Below are positions 10,401-18,110 of a stretch of DNA of 29,194 nucleotides, in pieces; the first letter of the stretch is position 1; every line of letters starts with the position of its first letter. The position numbers were made by a program, and so were the translations under genes. Source of the stretch: Candidatus Poseidoniaceae archaeon (GTDB taxonomy: Archaea > Thermoplasmatota > Poseidoniia > Poseidoniales > Poseidoniaceae). The notes beneath the pieces are model-generated. The model was not told the DNA's origin. It was given only the letters and a program-made list of their open reading frames with translations, and made no database searches. Location of the stretch: contig JAPKCL010000005.1 in the NCBI GenBank assembly GCA_028822955.1, forward strand, positions 1 through 29,194, given 5' to 3'.

Positions 10401-12067
10401 CGACCAGTATTGATATTCGCTTATTCAATATTGGTAATGCCAATATCGGTTATGATTTATTCCTTGAAGCACCTGCTGGCTGGGATGCCGGATTCGACAC
10501 CTTGTCGAGCGTTCCTGGTGCAAGTTCAGGGTCCACAGGGCTGATTTCGAAAGACACTCATCGAGTTATTGGAATGTCGTTTACTCCTCCACAAGTGATG
10601 ACCGCTGCCGGAGCAGAGCGCATGGTTCGTTTAACTGCTATTTCACAAACTGAAATCACAGAAAGTTGGGTCTTTGATATTCCAATTAAAGTCAACACGG
10701 TCAAGGCCGTCGATGTTAATTTAGAAACAAATATCGGTGTGCTTCGCCCTGATTCATACTTCAGTGCTTTATTTTCATTGCAACACAGAGGTAATGTCGA
10801 CCTTTCTTTTACTCCCTCTTTTGAATTGCCCTCAGGTTGGACGGTTACATCTGGCATTGAACAATTCGACCTTCCTTGGTCCTCTTCGAAAAACTTGTTA
10901 TTCGGAATTTCAGGTGATGGAACTGGAACTTCTGGGGAAGTTAAATTCCACCTCGATAGCGATTCTGAAAGAATTACGTGGGTCGGGGAATTTAACGTTG
11001 AAGTCCTTGCGCAACCAACACTCAGTTTTGTCAGTCTTGACTATGAAGACGGCACTTCTTGGGACACATCATTTGGAGAAGGCACTCATCCCACGGGTGT
11101 TCCTATGCTCTTCACTTGGTTGGTTGGAAACGATGCAAATGTGGAATGGGAGCCAATCGCTTCACTCGCTTTAGATGACGGTTTGTTTGGTGAATGTTCG
11201 GTGATTGAACCCATCGGGCCTGGTGATATTGAACCTGTATCTTGTACAATTATCATTTCACCATCTTTAGCACCGTTGAGTCAACCTTCCTTTGCCCTAA
11301 AGCTCAATGGCGGTGGGGTTGAATACACCGAAAATGTCGGGCTTCTCGTTGCGACTGTGCTTGAATCTTCATGGGTTCAAGAACGAACGACTTCCTTTAC
11401 GACCGGGAATCAAGAAGAATTAGAAGTTACACTCTTGAATGCCGGGAACATTGCTTTTTCACATAAATTGGTTATCGAAGAATCCAAGGACTGGACCGCT
11501 ACGATCGATGGAAATGATATCGCTAATTTAGAACCTGGAGAGACAATGTCAATTCGTCTTCTAGTACGTGCTGACCGACCAGGTGATGGAATTCTTACAC
11601 TTGGCTTACAAGGTGCAGACTCGGTGACGAATGCTTCAATCGAATTGAAAGTTACTTCCGAGGGAGAGCCGATTGGTACTTCCGGCCAAAATCTTCCGGT
11701 TGGAGGTGTGATTTTCGGTGTCCTTCTTGTAGCGCTCCTCATCGGCGCAGTCCTCTTCTCTCAACGCGAAAAGAAAGGCCCTTCTCAACTTCACCACGCT
11801 CTTCCTATGGCTGGAATGCCTAATGTTGTTCATCCGATTCAACCGCTTGCCCCAGTCCCTCAGCCAATTGTTCCAGTTCCATCCGTACAAACAAAACAAG
11901 AAGGGCCAATGTGTTGGTCATGCCGTAATGAAATCACGGGATTGATGTTGGGTTGCCCAGGCTGTGGTGCTCGGTACCATCGAGCAGATTTCGTAACGTG
12001 TCCTTCGGCTTCGCTTACCCAATGTGTCAATTGTCAAACCCAAGTTTCATCTTTCGTCGAAGCATGA
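7496..12067 (+). CDS. KP-43-like subtilase (S8) with CARDB/NEW3-like domains, membrane anchor and cytosolic RING-like zinc finger
   Basis: 1523 residues from GTG 7496. Order: an N-terminal hydrophobic signal (about 7-27); a long pro-region (about 45-280); the peptidase domain with D301 (VADSGLD), H334 (GHGTHVA), oxyanion N440 (AAGNDGP) and S527 (GTSMAAP). The SSRGPTDDGRIKPD block and a following jelly-roll (about 608-718, with VLVWSDE and LVNNLDIEVTDPSG) match the KP-43 type of subtilase. Next come a CARDB domain (about 722-832), several NEW3-like beta domains to about 1390, and a membrane helix at about 1402-1424 followed by RxKK. The tail has eight potential zinc ligands: C1473, C1476, C1487, C1490, H1495, C1502, C1510 and C1513, resembling the prokaryotic RING/treble-clef family. 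The catalytic residues are complete, so it is predicted active, probably degrading external protein at the cell surface. The RING-like tail should be cytosolic; its role is unknown. Confidence 0.92.
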   Translation: MQPRRSMLGPFALITLFLLQSTSPLLHPVGVDSSEMENEGGIEWVQFDLIDGVYSDAVGYSQYSQSTEQREVIATSRIGTFDLNGFQLDRPVPEEWMLPRFDLSLVLISNEMLMMDVRTALDDIPGLAVREFISPSGLLVQGTPFALTSLSSIDGIMAQHPVPLALLIDGPVLDVLMLEGGEEALQGTSMRIEGWRNDEGPMDSIQFTDAIGSELVQKVAEIIPLAFSESHEWDSGRFQGILSTEDLIGIVAQPSLRTFRFDPIFSSDNSQARTHMKTSQMTSYFPSGDLDGSGQIVAVADSGLDADHGDFGNRVVSNNDVIGDGSTADKHSGHGTHVACTVLGDGTQGGYSGVAPSAELYFQAMENDNTGNFQSPSLNYLLNSAYSGGAFTHTNSWGSSLESDQGKYTSESEDVDDRANYYDRYYNGHSGLTILFAAGNDGPDTGTVGAPSTAKNTITVGNHQNRYSGAPDSIMSGSSRGPTDDGRIKPDLLAPGGYVRSCRAQEATDTGGSTWSNSYYLEYTGTSMAAPNAAGAAVMVREYLEEIALRPSPQGALVKALLILGAQDIGTRDIPNDDEGWGRLDLRNTLAPTSGQGIWVDDRSVLSMTGNSKTYSFNISQANSGFKTVLVWSDERGSPFSNTQLVNNLDIEVTDPSGEIYLGNDFSNGRSTTGGSADNLNNVEVVLVDNAELGVWTVKVKDAYHGGSKAQPFAIAVMGHGVNDLRPDPSVMESEFSMSVTIPQVGDQLQVTSKVFNVGNVRADFFDVTFEVDGVEIDTKTFDLGAGSSKTQIWYWTPQIAGQSVLSFIIDPNDEIEEILENNNRHDVFVNVTAPGVKLSAEPQTLMLLNTSQSITSWNLTLTNTALVSTNASLLTQSVMNDESGQTEAWYVGANESNFTLAGQGSAEIVVTLVHPTPPSPGIYRIDLLGIDVDNGVSYPYMLYLEVPDLPKLRLEYDYQIVPVSPSEPTSIDIRLFNIGNANIGYDLFLEAPAGWDAGFDTLSSVPGASSGSTGLISKDTHRVIGMSFTPPQVMTAAGAERMVRLTAISQTEITESWVFDIPIKVNTVKAVDVNLETNIGVLRPDSYFSALFSLQHRGNVDLSFTPSFELPSGWTVTSGIEQFDLPWSSSKNLLFGISGDGTGTSGEVKFHLDSDSERITWVGEFNVEVLAQPTLSFVSLDYEDGTSWDTSFGEGTHPTGVPMLFTWLVGNDANVEWEPIASLALDDGLFGECSVIEPIGPGDIEPVSCTIIISPSLAPLSQPSFALKLNGGGVEYTENVGLLVATVLESSWVQERTTSFTTGNQEELEVTLLNAGNIAFSHKLVIEESKDWTATIDGNDIANLEPGETMSIRLLVRADRPGDGILTLGLQGADSVTNASIELKVTSEGEPIGTSGQNLPVGGVIFGVLLVALLIGAVLFSQREKKGPSQLHHALPMAGMPNVVHPIQPLAPVPQPIVPVPSVQTKQEGPMCWSCRNEITGLMLGCPGCGARYHRADFVTCPSASLTQCVNCQTQVSSFVEA
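7572..7590 (+). repeat. Perfect inverted repeat TCCACCCC-GTA-GGGGTGGA inside the subtilase start region
   Basis: An 8-bp stem with a 3-nt GTA loop lies 76 nt into the subtilase coding sequence, just after the codons for its hydrophobic signal segment (encoded LHPVGVD). It has the same CCC-GTA-GGG core as the repeat at 2004-2018. It could fold in the mRNA or act as a DNA site; being coding, its palindromy also needs a chance explanation. Confidence 0.55.
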
Positions 12068-12133
12068 AGTTGATAACCAAGTTTGTTTTGCTTGATACAT
12101 ACAAGGGCAGTCTTTTGATAGTAAGGCCGCCAC

Positions 12134-12152
12134 CGGGGGTCATGGACCCCCG
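12134..12152 (+). repeat. Perfect inverted repeat whose loop is the start codon (CGGGGGTC-ATG-GACCCCCG)
   Basis: An 8-bp GC-rich stem places the ATG at 12142-12144 exactly in the 3-nt loop. In the mRNA this would hold the start codon in a tight hairpin and could limit or regulate initiation. The ATG is the best start of the NEW3-repeat protein because a signal peptide follows directly. Confidence 0.6.
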
Positions 12153-15069
12153 AGAAACAAACAAGTCGCACGCTTCGAAACGTGCTTACCTCCTTGTAGG
12201 CCTTCTTCTTCTCTCCATTTTACCAATGTTCACGCCGGGTGTTGCTGCAGACGGGGCACGTGACGCAAGTATCACCATCCAAACCAGTCCAGCAAACGGG
12301 CTTGAAGTGAATCCAGGTGAAGCCGGCGAATACACAGTTCGCATCTACAATAACGGCCCCGAAACAATCACTCTCCAACTTTCAACCAGTGAAGAAGGGA
12401 CGCAAGAATGCACCGCATACACTTCAAACATCCAACCTATTTCTGAAGCAGTTGAAACCGGTTCATTTGGTGAAACGACAATGAGTGTTTCACTGACACA
12501 AAATGCTGAAGGGAGTTGTGATACGACCATTACAGCTACTGCAACTGAGACTCCAACACCACCAGATGTCGCCGGTCAACCCGCTACAGAAACAAAAATT
12601 GTCACAACGACTGCGGGAGATGGCTCCGGTTCGGCTGTTTTCGGCGTCGACCTTTCAATGCAATCAGAATCCCAACGCAGTCAAAATTGGGGTGGCGAAT
12701 CGGTCATCGAATACAATATCATTGTTGAAAACACAGGTCAAACAAATGAAACAATTGCCCTTTCATTGGCTGAAGCCGATGGAAGTGGTTGCCAAAATGC
12801 AGATGACCTTACCGTAGAATTGGATGAAGAAACAGTAACACTTGATCAAAACGAAACGGAAACAGTTACCGTTTCAGTTGAAGTCCCAGCCGGTCAACAG
12901 GCGAACAAATATTGCTGGGAACTCACAGGTACTGTGACAAATGATGTTTCGCAAGAAGCCTCTGATGTCGAAGAATTCGACTTGACCGTACCAGTGTTGA
13001 AGGAATGCACTATGGAATTGTCAAAGACGAGTATGACCGTCGACCCTGGAGCAGAAGGTTCACTCACGGCTACATTGACCAATGCTGGTAACAGCGATTG
13101 GTCAGTTACAATGGCTAAAACGGGCAGTCGTTCGGGTTGGGTCAACTATGATGGAGCCTCTTCTGGAATTTTACCGTATGATGGCGGCGATGGTACAAAG
13201 TCATTCGACATCGAGGTGACACCTGATGATTCAGTCACTGCCGGTGATGAGTCGGTAATTGTGATTCTCGCAAAAGATGGAAACACAGTCAAATGTTCAA
13301 AAGATTTGAGAGTTATTGTCGGACAATCGTTTGGAGCAGGTCTTTCTCTTTCTACCACAATGCTCTCTGATATTGAGCCTGGTTCCAGTGGTCTTGCTAC
13401 ACTTACCGTCACGAACCAAGGAAACGGTATGGATAACCTACGTATCTCGGCTTCCGCCCCTCCTTCGGGATGGAGTGTGCAACTCGATACCTCGACTGTC
13501 TCGGTTGGTTCAAAGCACGGTTCAGAGAAGTCCGAGAATGTTGAAGTGACCGTCAATGTTCCAGCAAATGCTTTAGCGACTGAGCAAATTGAGATTACCT
13601 TCTCAGTCTTACCTGCTGGCGGCGGTGTTGCCTATGCAGAAGTTATGCTTTCCGTATCTGTTGAAGCCATTCATGGAATCGAAGTTGAAGCCACAGCGCT
13701 TGAACAAACCGGTCGTTCAGGTTCACTGGTCAAATTCCCAATTACGATTCAAAACACCGGAAATACAGAGGATAACTATCGATGTATTGAATCCGACCAA
13801 ACGGCTTCACCAAATTGGGCTGTGCACTGTGAGGACAGTAATGGAAACATTATTTCATCGACTCAAGGCATTCCAATTGCTCCACAAAGTTCAGCACAAG
13901 TGTTCATGGTAGTCAGCATTGATGGCGCAGAAGAACTTTCCTTCAGCCGAGTAACGGTCCTCATTATCAACAAGGATGATTTTTCACATTCAACCGATGA
14001 GAATAATGACGGCGTACCCGACAATCAGAGAGAGTTTGATTTTATAGCGATTCTTTCCGACCGTATTTTTGCCATGGATGTTCGCCTTGTTGATGGTGGC
14101 CTTGACCAACGTTCCGGTGCAGCTACACTCCCTCCATCAGGGTCTCTGACCTATGGTTTCTGGGTTCGAAACACTGGTGACGGTAACGATAAAGCCGTAT
14201 TTGATGTGTCGGGCCTCGAAGGTGTAGCGACTCGGGAAATTACACTCTATGGCCTTCCAGTTGAAGGCGAGATTTCAATACCCGTTGGATTCGGCATCTG
14301 GGACCAAAACAACAGCAGGTTCCTTGTTGATGCATCAGGAGAATCGATTATTGGTTCTTCAAAGGATGCTGCTGAATACCAAATGTGCGATCTTGGCTTT
14401 TGCGCAGGCGGCTATGATGCACGTGCATTTGAATTGTATTTTGAAATAGATTTGGTCGTCAATGCCGGTGCGGAAACTGGAGATGGTGGAATCCTTGAAT
14501 TTGTCGTTTCGAGTACCAAAAACGCGGCCAACCGTTCCGGTCATTTCGATATTTCACTCGATGTTCAAATTATTTATGACTTTGAATTCGACCAAGATAT
14601 GAGCAACACTGAATTCGATGTTGCCTATCCGAACAAGGAGGTATTTGTTATCAATCTCACTAATACTGGAAACATCGATGCCGAAGTTATCATCTTCAAA
14701 TCAGAAAGTTTCCGTGGTTGGAACGTTCTTTTGGATGAAGTTGACCAAACGGACATGTGCCAACAAATGAATGAGGATTTTATCTGTGAAGTGGAAGTTG
14801 GTCAAACAGTGGGCATCGAAGTGACTATCCGAACTCCATCTGGGGCAGAAGTTGCCGACACCTACAAATTCACTCTCTCTGCTGAACCTGTTGAAACTGG
14901 GGTTGTTGACCGAGTCAACATTGAATTTACCGTCAATGGAGATGTCGCTCCTGGCTTCTTCGGGCTTGGAATTCAAGCCAAACATCTAACGAATGGATTT
15001 TACGGCCTTTTCGCAATTCTTTTCGTGGCTATCGTCTACCGAAGTTTCACTAACCGCTCTCGTTCTTGA
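12142..15069 (+). CDS. Secreted, C-terminally anchored protein of repeated NEW3/CARDB-like beta domains
   Basis: 975 residues. ATG 12142 is chosen because a standard signal peptide follows: charged residues 1-14 (SKR), hydrophobic core at 16-30, likely cut near A35-A36 (GVAA|DGA). An in-frame ATG at 12064, overlapping the stop of the upstream gene, would add 26 residues before the signal and lacks a ribosome-binding site. The mature chain is a string of roughly six to seven immunoglobulin-like modules recognisable by NTGN/NAGN/NQGN-type turns and GWSV or GWNV strands, as in the NEW3/COG1470 group; several modules contain Cys pairs. An Asp/Asn-rich loop (DENNDGVPDNQ), likely calcium-binding, sits about two thirds along. 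One membrane helix at about 951-967 is followed by a short basic tail. It lies 74 nt after the subtilase gene. A structural surface or scaffold role is inference. Confidence 0.85.
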   Translation: MDPRETNKSHASKRAYLLVGLLLLSILPMFTPGVAADGARDASITIQTSPANGLEVNPGEAGEYTVRIYNNGPETITLQLSTSEEGTQECTAYTSNIQPISEAVETGSFGETTMSVSLTQNAEGSCDTTITATATETPTPPDVAGQPATETKIVTTTAGDGSGSAVFGVDLSMQSESQRSQNWGGESVIEYNIIVENTGQTNETIALSLAEADGSGCQNADDLTVELDEETVTLDQNETETVTVSVEVPAGQQANKYCWELTGTVTNDVSQEASDVEEFDLTVPVLKECTMELSKTSMTVDPGAEGSLTATLTNAGNSDWSVTMAKTGSRSGWVNYDGASSGILPYDGGDGTKSFDIEVTPDDSVTAGDESVIVILAKDGNTVKCSKDLRVIVGQSFGAGLSLSTTMLSDIEPGSSGLATLTVTNQGNGMDNLRISASAPPSGWSVQLDTSTVSVGSKHGSEKSENVEVTVNVPANALATEQIEITFSVLPAGGGVAYAEVMLSVSVEAIHGIEVEATALEQTGRSGSLVKFPITIQNTGNTEDNYRCIESDQTASPNWAVHCEDSNGNIISSTQGIPIAPQSSAQVFMVVSIDGAEELSFSRVTVLIINKDDFSHSTDENNDGVPDNQREFDFIAILSDRIFAMDVRLVDGGLDQRSGAATLPPSGSLTYGFWVRNTGDGNDKAVFDVSGLEGVATREITLYGLPVEGEISIPVGFGIWDQNNSRFLVDASGESIIGSSKDAAEYQMCDLGFCAGGYDARAFELYFEIDLVVNAGAETGDGGILEFVVSSTKNAANRSGHFDISLDVQIIYDFEFDQDMSNTEFDVAYPNKEVFVINLTNTGNIDAEVIIFKSESFRGWNVLLDEVDQTDMCQQMNEDFICEVEVGQTVGIEVTIRTPSGAEVADTYKFTLSAEPVETGVVDRVNIEFTVNGDVAPGFFGLGIQAKHLTNGFYGLFAILFVAIVYRSFTNRSRS

Positions 15070-15209
15070 GTTGTGAACTTTTATCTCGCAGTGGCCTTGT
15101 TTTCTTTATCTCAAATGATTCGTTTCCCACTCTTTGATTTGGGAATACTTATGTGGGTCTCACAAGTCGGAAAGATTGCGGAGCGTATGCTTTGCACATG
15201 GGTGAAATT
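15070..15209 (+). promoter_or_regulatory. Intergenic region likely holding the nuo operon promoter
   Basis: These 140 non-coding nt before nuoA contain T-rich stretches near 15105-15120 that could end the upstream transcript. TATA-like candidates are CTTTTATC (15079-15086) and ATACTTATG (15145-15153). A 6-bp inverted repeat, TTCCCA (15124-15129) with TGGGAA (15140-15145), might be an operator. None is strong enough to name the promoter with certainty. Confidence 0.35.
15201..15205 (+). promoter_or_regulatory. Shine-Dalgarno site deciding the nuoA start
   Basis: GGTGA lies 4 nt before ATG 15210, matching the sites used by the downstream nuo genes. It favours 15210 over the in-frame ATG at 15198 and the start at 15153. 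Confidence 0.6.
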
Positions 15210-15695
15210 ATGTCCGGCCTCGAATCGGTTCCGAGTGCGTATCTCTCAATTGGTTTTTTGACGATTCTTGGAATCATCATGCCGTTGACCAATTTCGCCA
15301 TTACATGGGTCGTTCGGCCCCGTGTAGATCCTGCCCGACCCCACATTACTCGCTCGTATTTATTAGAAGGCTATGAACGAGACCACAGCCTCTATCCACG
15401 TCGTTTGACAACCTTCGAATGTGGCAGTGAACCTGTCGGAGATGCAATGATTCAATTCCACTTCCAATATTATTGGTATGCAATTATATTCCTCGTATTC
15501 GATGTCGCTTTCATGTTCCTTGTCCTTGGAGGCATGGTCGCTTCTGATGCAACAGCCCCGGGCCTTGAAGAAAGTGCCCGACAGGGAGCCGTCGAAGAAG
15601 CCAAGAGCGCTCTCATGTTGCTCGGCATTTTCTTTACCATCATGTCCTTGGGCGTATGGTATGTTTTCAGGAAGCGAGGGCGCATTTACATTTGA
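15210..15695 (+). CDS. nuoA: Complex I subunit NuoA
   Basis: 161 residues; start set by GGTGA at 15201-15205. NuoA is a three-helix membrane subunit at the junction of the hydrophilic arm and the membrane arm, close to the quinone cavity. Helix 1 is at about 10-34. The cytoplasmic loop carries the family motif FECGSEP (69-75) with the conserved Cys C71. Helix 2, FLVFDVAFMFL (94-104), keeps D98, but the Glu normally two residues later (FDVE in most homologues) is Ala at position 100. Helix 3 is at about 133-153, followed by a short basic tail. The protein is longer than E. coli NuoA mainly in its loops. First gene of the nuo operon. Confidence 0.93.
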   Translation: MSGLESVPSAYLSIGFLTILGIIMPLTNFAITWVVRPRVDPARPHITRSYLLEGYERDHSLYPRRLTTFECGSEPVGDAMIQFHFQYYWYAIIFLVFDVAFMFLVLGGMVASDATAPGLEESARQGAVEEAKSALMLLGIFFTIMSLGVWYVFRKRGRIYI

Positions 15696-15700
15696 GGTGA
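15693..15700 (+). promoter_or_regulatory. Stop-embedded Shine-Dalgarno site (TGAGGTGA), nuoA-nuoB
   Basis: The nuoA stop TGA is the first part of the ribosome-binding site; ATG of nuoB follows 5 nt later at 15706. Confidence 0.7.
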
Positions 15701-15705
15701 ATTAT

Positions 15706-16296
15706 ATGGCAGAAGGAGATAATTTCGCAGCGTTCAACAGTCGCGCATTGGTTGAGATGGTTGGTGGAGTCACCGATGAAGCCCTCAAAGCCACTCGTAT
15801 CAAGCAATTCCTCAGCGTCCTTGCCGGCCGTTATTTCAATTGGGCGGGTCGAAAATCGTTGTTTACGCTTCACTTGGGCATCAAATGCTGTGCTATCGAA
15901 ATGGCTGCAGCCGCAACCCCTCGATTCGACGGTGACCGATTCGGTGTTCTGTTCCGTTCTTCACCACGGCAATCTGACGTATTACTCATCAATGGACCTA
16001 TTTCTAAGAAATTCGCAGATAAAGTTGTCCGTTTGTGGGAGCAAATGCCTGAGCCTAAGTATTGCATTGCAATGGGTGAATGTGCGATTTCCGGTGGCCC
16101 TTATTTCCAATCGTATAACATTCTTGAAGGTGTTGACACCGTAATTCCAGTTGACGTCTACATCCCAGGATGCCCTCCTCGACCCGAAGCACTCATCGAT
16201 GGTTTTGGACTACTCCGTGAGAAGATCATTCGAATCGGTGCAGCTCCAAGTGCAGAGCGAGCCAGCGATAAGCCAGTAATTGTGGGAGAGGACTGA
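15706..16296 (+). CDS. nuoB: Complex I subunit NuoB (N2 cluster subunit)
   Basis: 196 residues; the ATG at 15706 is set by the preceding TGAGGTGA. NuoB carries the terminal [4Fe-4S] cluster N2 that passes electrons to quinone. All four expected ligands are present: the adjacent pair C61-C62 in IKCCAIEM, C126 in GECAISGG and C156 in PGCPPRPEA. Residues 1-50 give an amphipathic N-terminus typical of the family, and the C-terminus is slightly extended and polar. Directly followed by nuoC with a 1-nt gap. Confidence 0.96.
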   Translation: MAEGDNFAAFNSRALVEMVGGVTDEALKATRIKQFLSVLAGRYFNWAGRKSLFTLHLGIKCCAIEMAAAATPRFDGDRFGVLFRSSPRQSDVLLINGPISKKFADKVVRLWEQMPEPKYCIAMGECAISGGPYFQSYNILEGVDTVIPVDVYIPGCPPRPEALIDGFGLLREKIIRIGAAPSAERASDKPVIVGED

Positions 16297-16297
16297 G

Positions 16298-16951
16298 ATG
16301 GTTGGTTCAATTACTCCAGAGCAAAACGCTACGGCTGCTGAAGCATGCTTGGCGGCTATTAACGGCCGTTTTGGTGGAAGTGGAATTGAATCCTCTATAG
16401 TCAATCATTCCAATGATAAGAAATATGCATTCGTCCGAATTGTTTGCCCACCTCAACATTGGATTGCTTTGGCGAAGTGGATGAAATACGACCTTGGCGT
16501 CAACTACTGTTCAATGGTAACGGGAACTCATTTCCCTGACGGCTCTCCAGAGCGTGGGTGGGAAGTTGCATACCACTTCCTCCGCCAACCTATTCAGAAC
16601 CAGAAACCAAACACATGTACCGTACATGATGTCGAAAAACTATCGGGAATGGATATTCCGATGGAATTCGAAGTCTTCATGCCACTTCCTCAAGGCGACT
16701 CGCCTACAGTTCCTTCGATTCAGAGCATTTGGGTTGGAGCAGACTGGAACGAAAAAGAAACTTGGGATTTAGTCGGAATCAAATTCGAAGGCCACGTCAA
16801 CATGCACCGTGTGCTGAATCCAAACGATAGCCCCGAAGGATTCCACCCACTCCAAAAGCAACACAAACTCCGTTATCACGATCACAATGAAATGTACGAC
16901 GATCCACAAGGATTCATGCGTAAACCAGCCGACGAGGGTCGTATTAAGTGA
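16298..16951 (+). CDS. nuoC: Complex I subunit NuoC
   Basis: 217 residues from ATG 16298, 1 nt after the nuoB stop, with a purine-rich GGGAGAGG upstream. NuoC is a hydrophilic-arm subunit that packs on NuoD. The family signature is at 145-166 (WVGADW, then DLVGI and FEGH), followed by HRVL and a C-terminal HPLQKQHKLR. The N-terminal 40 residues are less conserved. It is a separate gene from nuoD, unlike the fused nuoCD of enterobacteria. Confidence 0.93.
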   Translation: MVGSITPEQNATAAEACLAAINGRFGGSGIESSIVNHSNDKKYAFVRIVCPPQHWIALAKWMKYDLGVNYCSMVTGTHFPDGSPERGWEVAYHFLRQPIQNQKPNTCTVHDVEKLSGMDIPMEFEVFMPLPQGDSPTVPSIQSIWVGADWNEKETWDLVGIKFEGHVNMHRVLNPNDSPEGFHPLQKQHKLRYHDHNEMYDDPQGFMRKPADEGRIK

Positions 16952-16960
16952 GGGATTATC

Positions 16961-18100
16961 ATGGCGCAAATGTGGATTACAATGGGACCTCAGCATCCAA
17001 TGACCCACGGGTTGTGGACGCTGCGCGTAAAAGTCGATGGTGAAACCGTCGTCGATACCGAGGCAGAACTCGGATACATCCATCGTGGTGTTGAAAAAAT
17101 CTGTGAAGCACGTGATTTCACTCAAATCACACCTTATTGTGACCGCCTCTGTTACGTGAGTGCAATGACTTGGGCAAATTCCTACATCTATGCTGCTGAA
17201 GATTTACTCGAAGCAGATGTGCCAGAGCGTGCAGAATACATTCGATTGATCTCAGCTGAAATCCAACGCCTCGCCTCTCACTTGATGTGGCTTGGTGCTT
17301 TTGGACCCGATATCGGCAACTTGACGCTGATGACTTGGTGTATGCGAGACCGAGAGATGTTCCTCGACTTACTCCAAGAACTCGGAGGTTCACGAATGCA
17401 CTACAATTATCCTCGTATCGGTGGAGTCAAACGTGACATGCCGATTGGATTTGCTGACCGTGTTGTTGCAAAGACCAAGTTATTCGAAAAGCGTCTTGAT
17501 GAATACGAAATGATGCTCGATGAGTCCACCATTTGGCTCGTCCGCCTCCAAGGTGTCGGCTATGCTACTGCAGAGTCGATGGTCGATGCAGGTGTTTCTG
17601 GTCCAAACGTTCGTGCTGCTGGCGTCAACTATGACGTTCGCTGGGCTCATCCTTATTCCGTCTATGACGAGATTGATTGGGAGCCATCGGTTGAAAAACC
17701 AACTTCCGTCAAAGGTGCTGATTGTTACGACCGTTACCGTGTCCGTATGGAAGAAATGCGACAATCATGCCGAATGGTACTCGATGCTCTCAATAAGATT
17801 CCTGGTGGAAAGAATACCAACTATGCGAACGGTGATGAAATGATCTTCACCAAAGCGCCTACTCGTGCCCCAGAAGGTGCAACTGGTTTCAGCAATTACG
17901 AATGTACTCGTGGCGCATCCCAATTCTATGTCCAAGGTGGCGGCGAAGGTCGTGGGAAGAATCCGTACCGTGTTTCTATTCGTTCACCGATGTTCCTCAC
18001 TATTCCTTATGTCGCAAAGACAATGATTGGCTACAAGATTGCAGATATACCAGCGATCATGGGTAGTTTTGACCCCTGTATTGGAGAGACTGACCGTTGA
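16961..18100 (+). CDS. nuoD: Complex I subunit NuoD (49-kDa, quinone-site subunit)
   Basis: 379 residues; start at ATG 16961, 9 nt after nuoC. NuoD forms the quinone-binding cavity with NuoB and NuoH and is related to the large subunit of [NiFe] hydrogenases. Visible: GPQHPMTHG at 9-17 with H12 and H16, ELGYIHRGVEK, and TPYCDRLCY with Y65 at the place of the quinone-contacting Tyr. The C-terminal signature SFDPCIGETDR closes the chain. Nickel-ligating Cys pairs of hydrogenases are absent, as expected for a complex I subunit. The stop codon is part of the ribosome-binding site for nuoH. Confidence 0.96.
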   Translation: MAQMWITMGPQHPMTHGLWTLRVKVDGETVVDTEAELGYIHRGVEKICEARDFTQITPYCDRLCYVSAMTWANSYIYAAEDLLEADVPERAEYIRLISAEIQRLASHLMWLGAFGPDIGNLTLMTWCMRDREMFLDLLQELGGSRMHYNYPRIGGVKRDMPIGFADRVVAKTKLFEKRLDEYEMMLDESTIWLVRLQGVGYATAESMVDAGVSGPNVRAAGVNYDVRWAHPYSVYDEIDWEPSVEKPTSVKGADCYDRYRVRMEEMRQSCRMVLDALNKIPGGKNTNYANGDEMIFTKAPTRAPEGATGFSNYECTRGASQFYVQGGGEGRGKNPYRVSIRSPMFLTIPYVAKTMIGYKIADIPAIMGSFDPCIGETDR

Positions 18101-18106
18101 GGTGAT
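18098..18106 (+). promoter_or_regulatory. Stop-embedded Shine-Dalgarno site (TGAGGTGAT), nuoD-nuoH
   Basis: The nuoD stop forms the first three bases; ATG of nuoH is at 18111, 5 nt after GGTGA. Confidence 0.7.
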
Positions 18107-18110
18107 TGCT

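Noticed and set aside
12064..12141. Alternative ATG start of the NEW3-repeat protein overlapping the subtilase stop
   Set aside because: It has no ribosome-binding site and would put 26 odd residues ahead of a normal signal peptide. Kept only as a less likely option.
15070..15209. Small gene or tRNA in the gap before nuoA
   Set aside because: Only a weak short frame at 15073-15261 that overlaps nuoA, with no ribosome-binding site; no cloverleaf pattern was seen.
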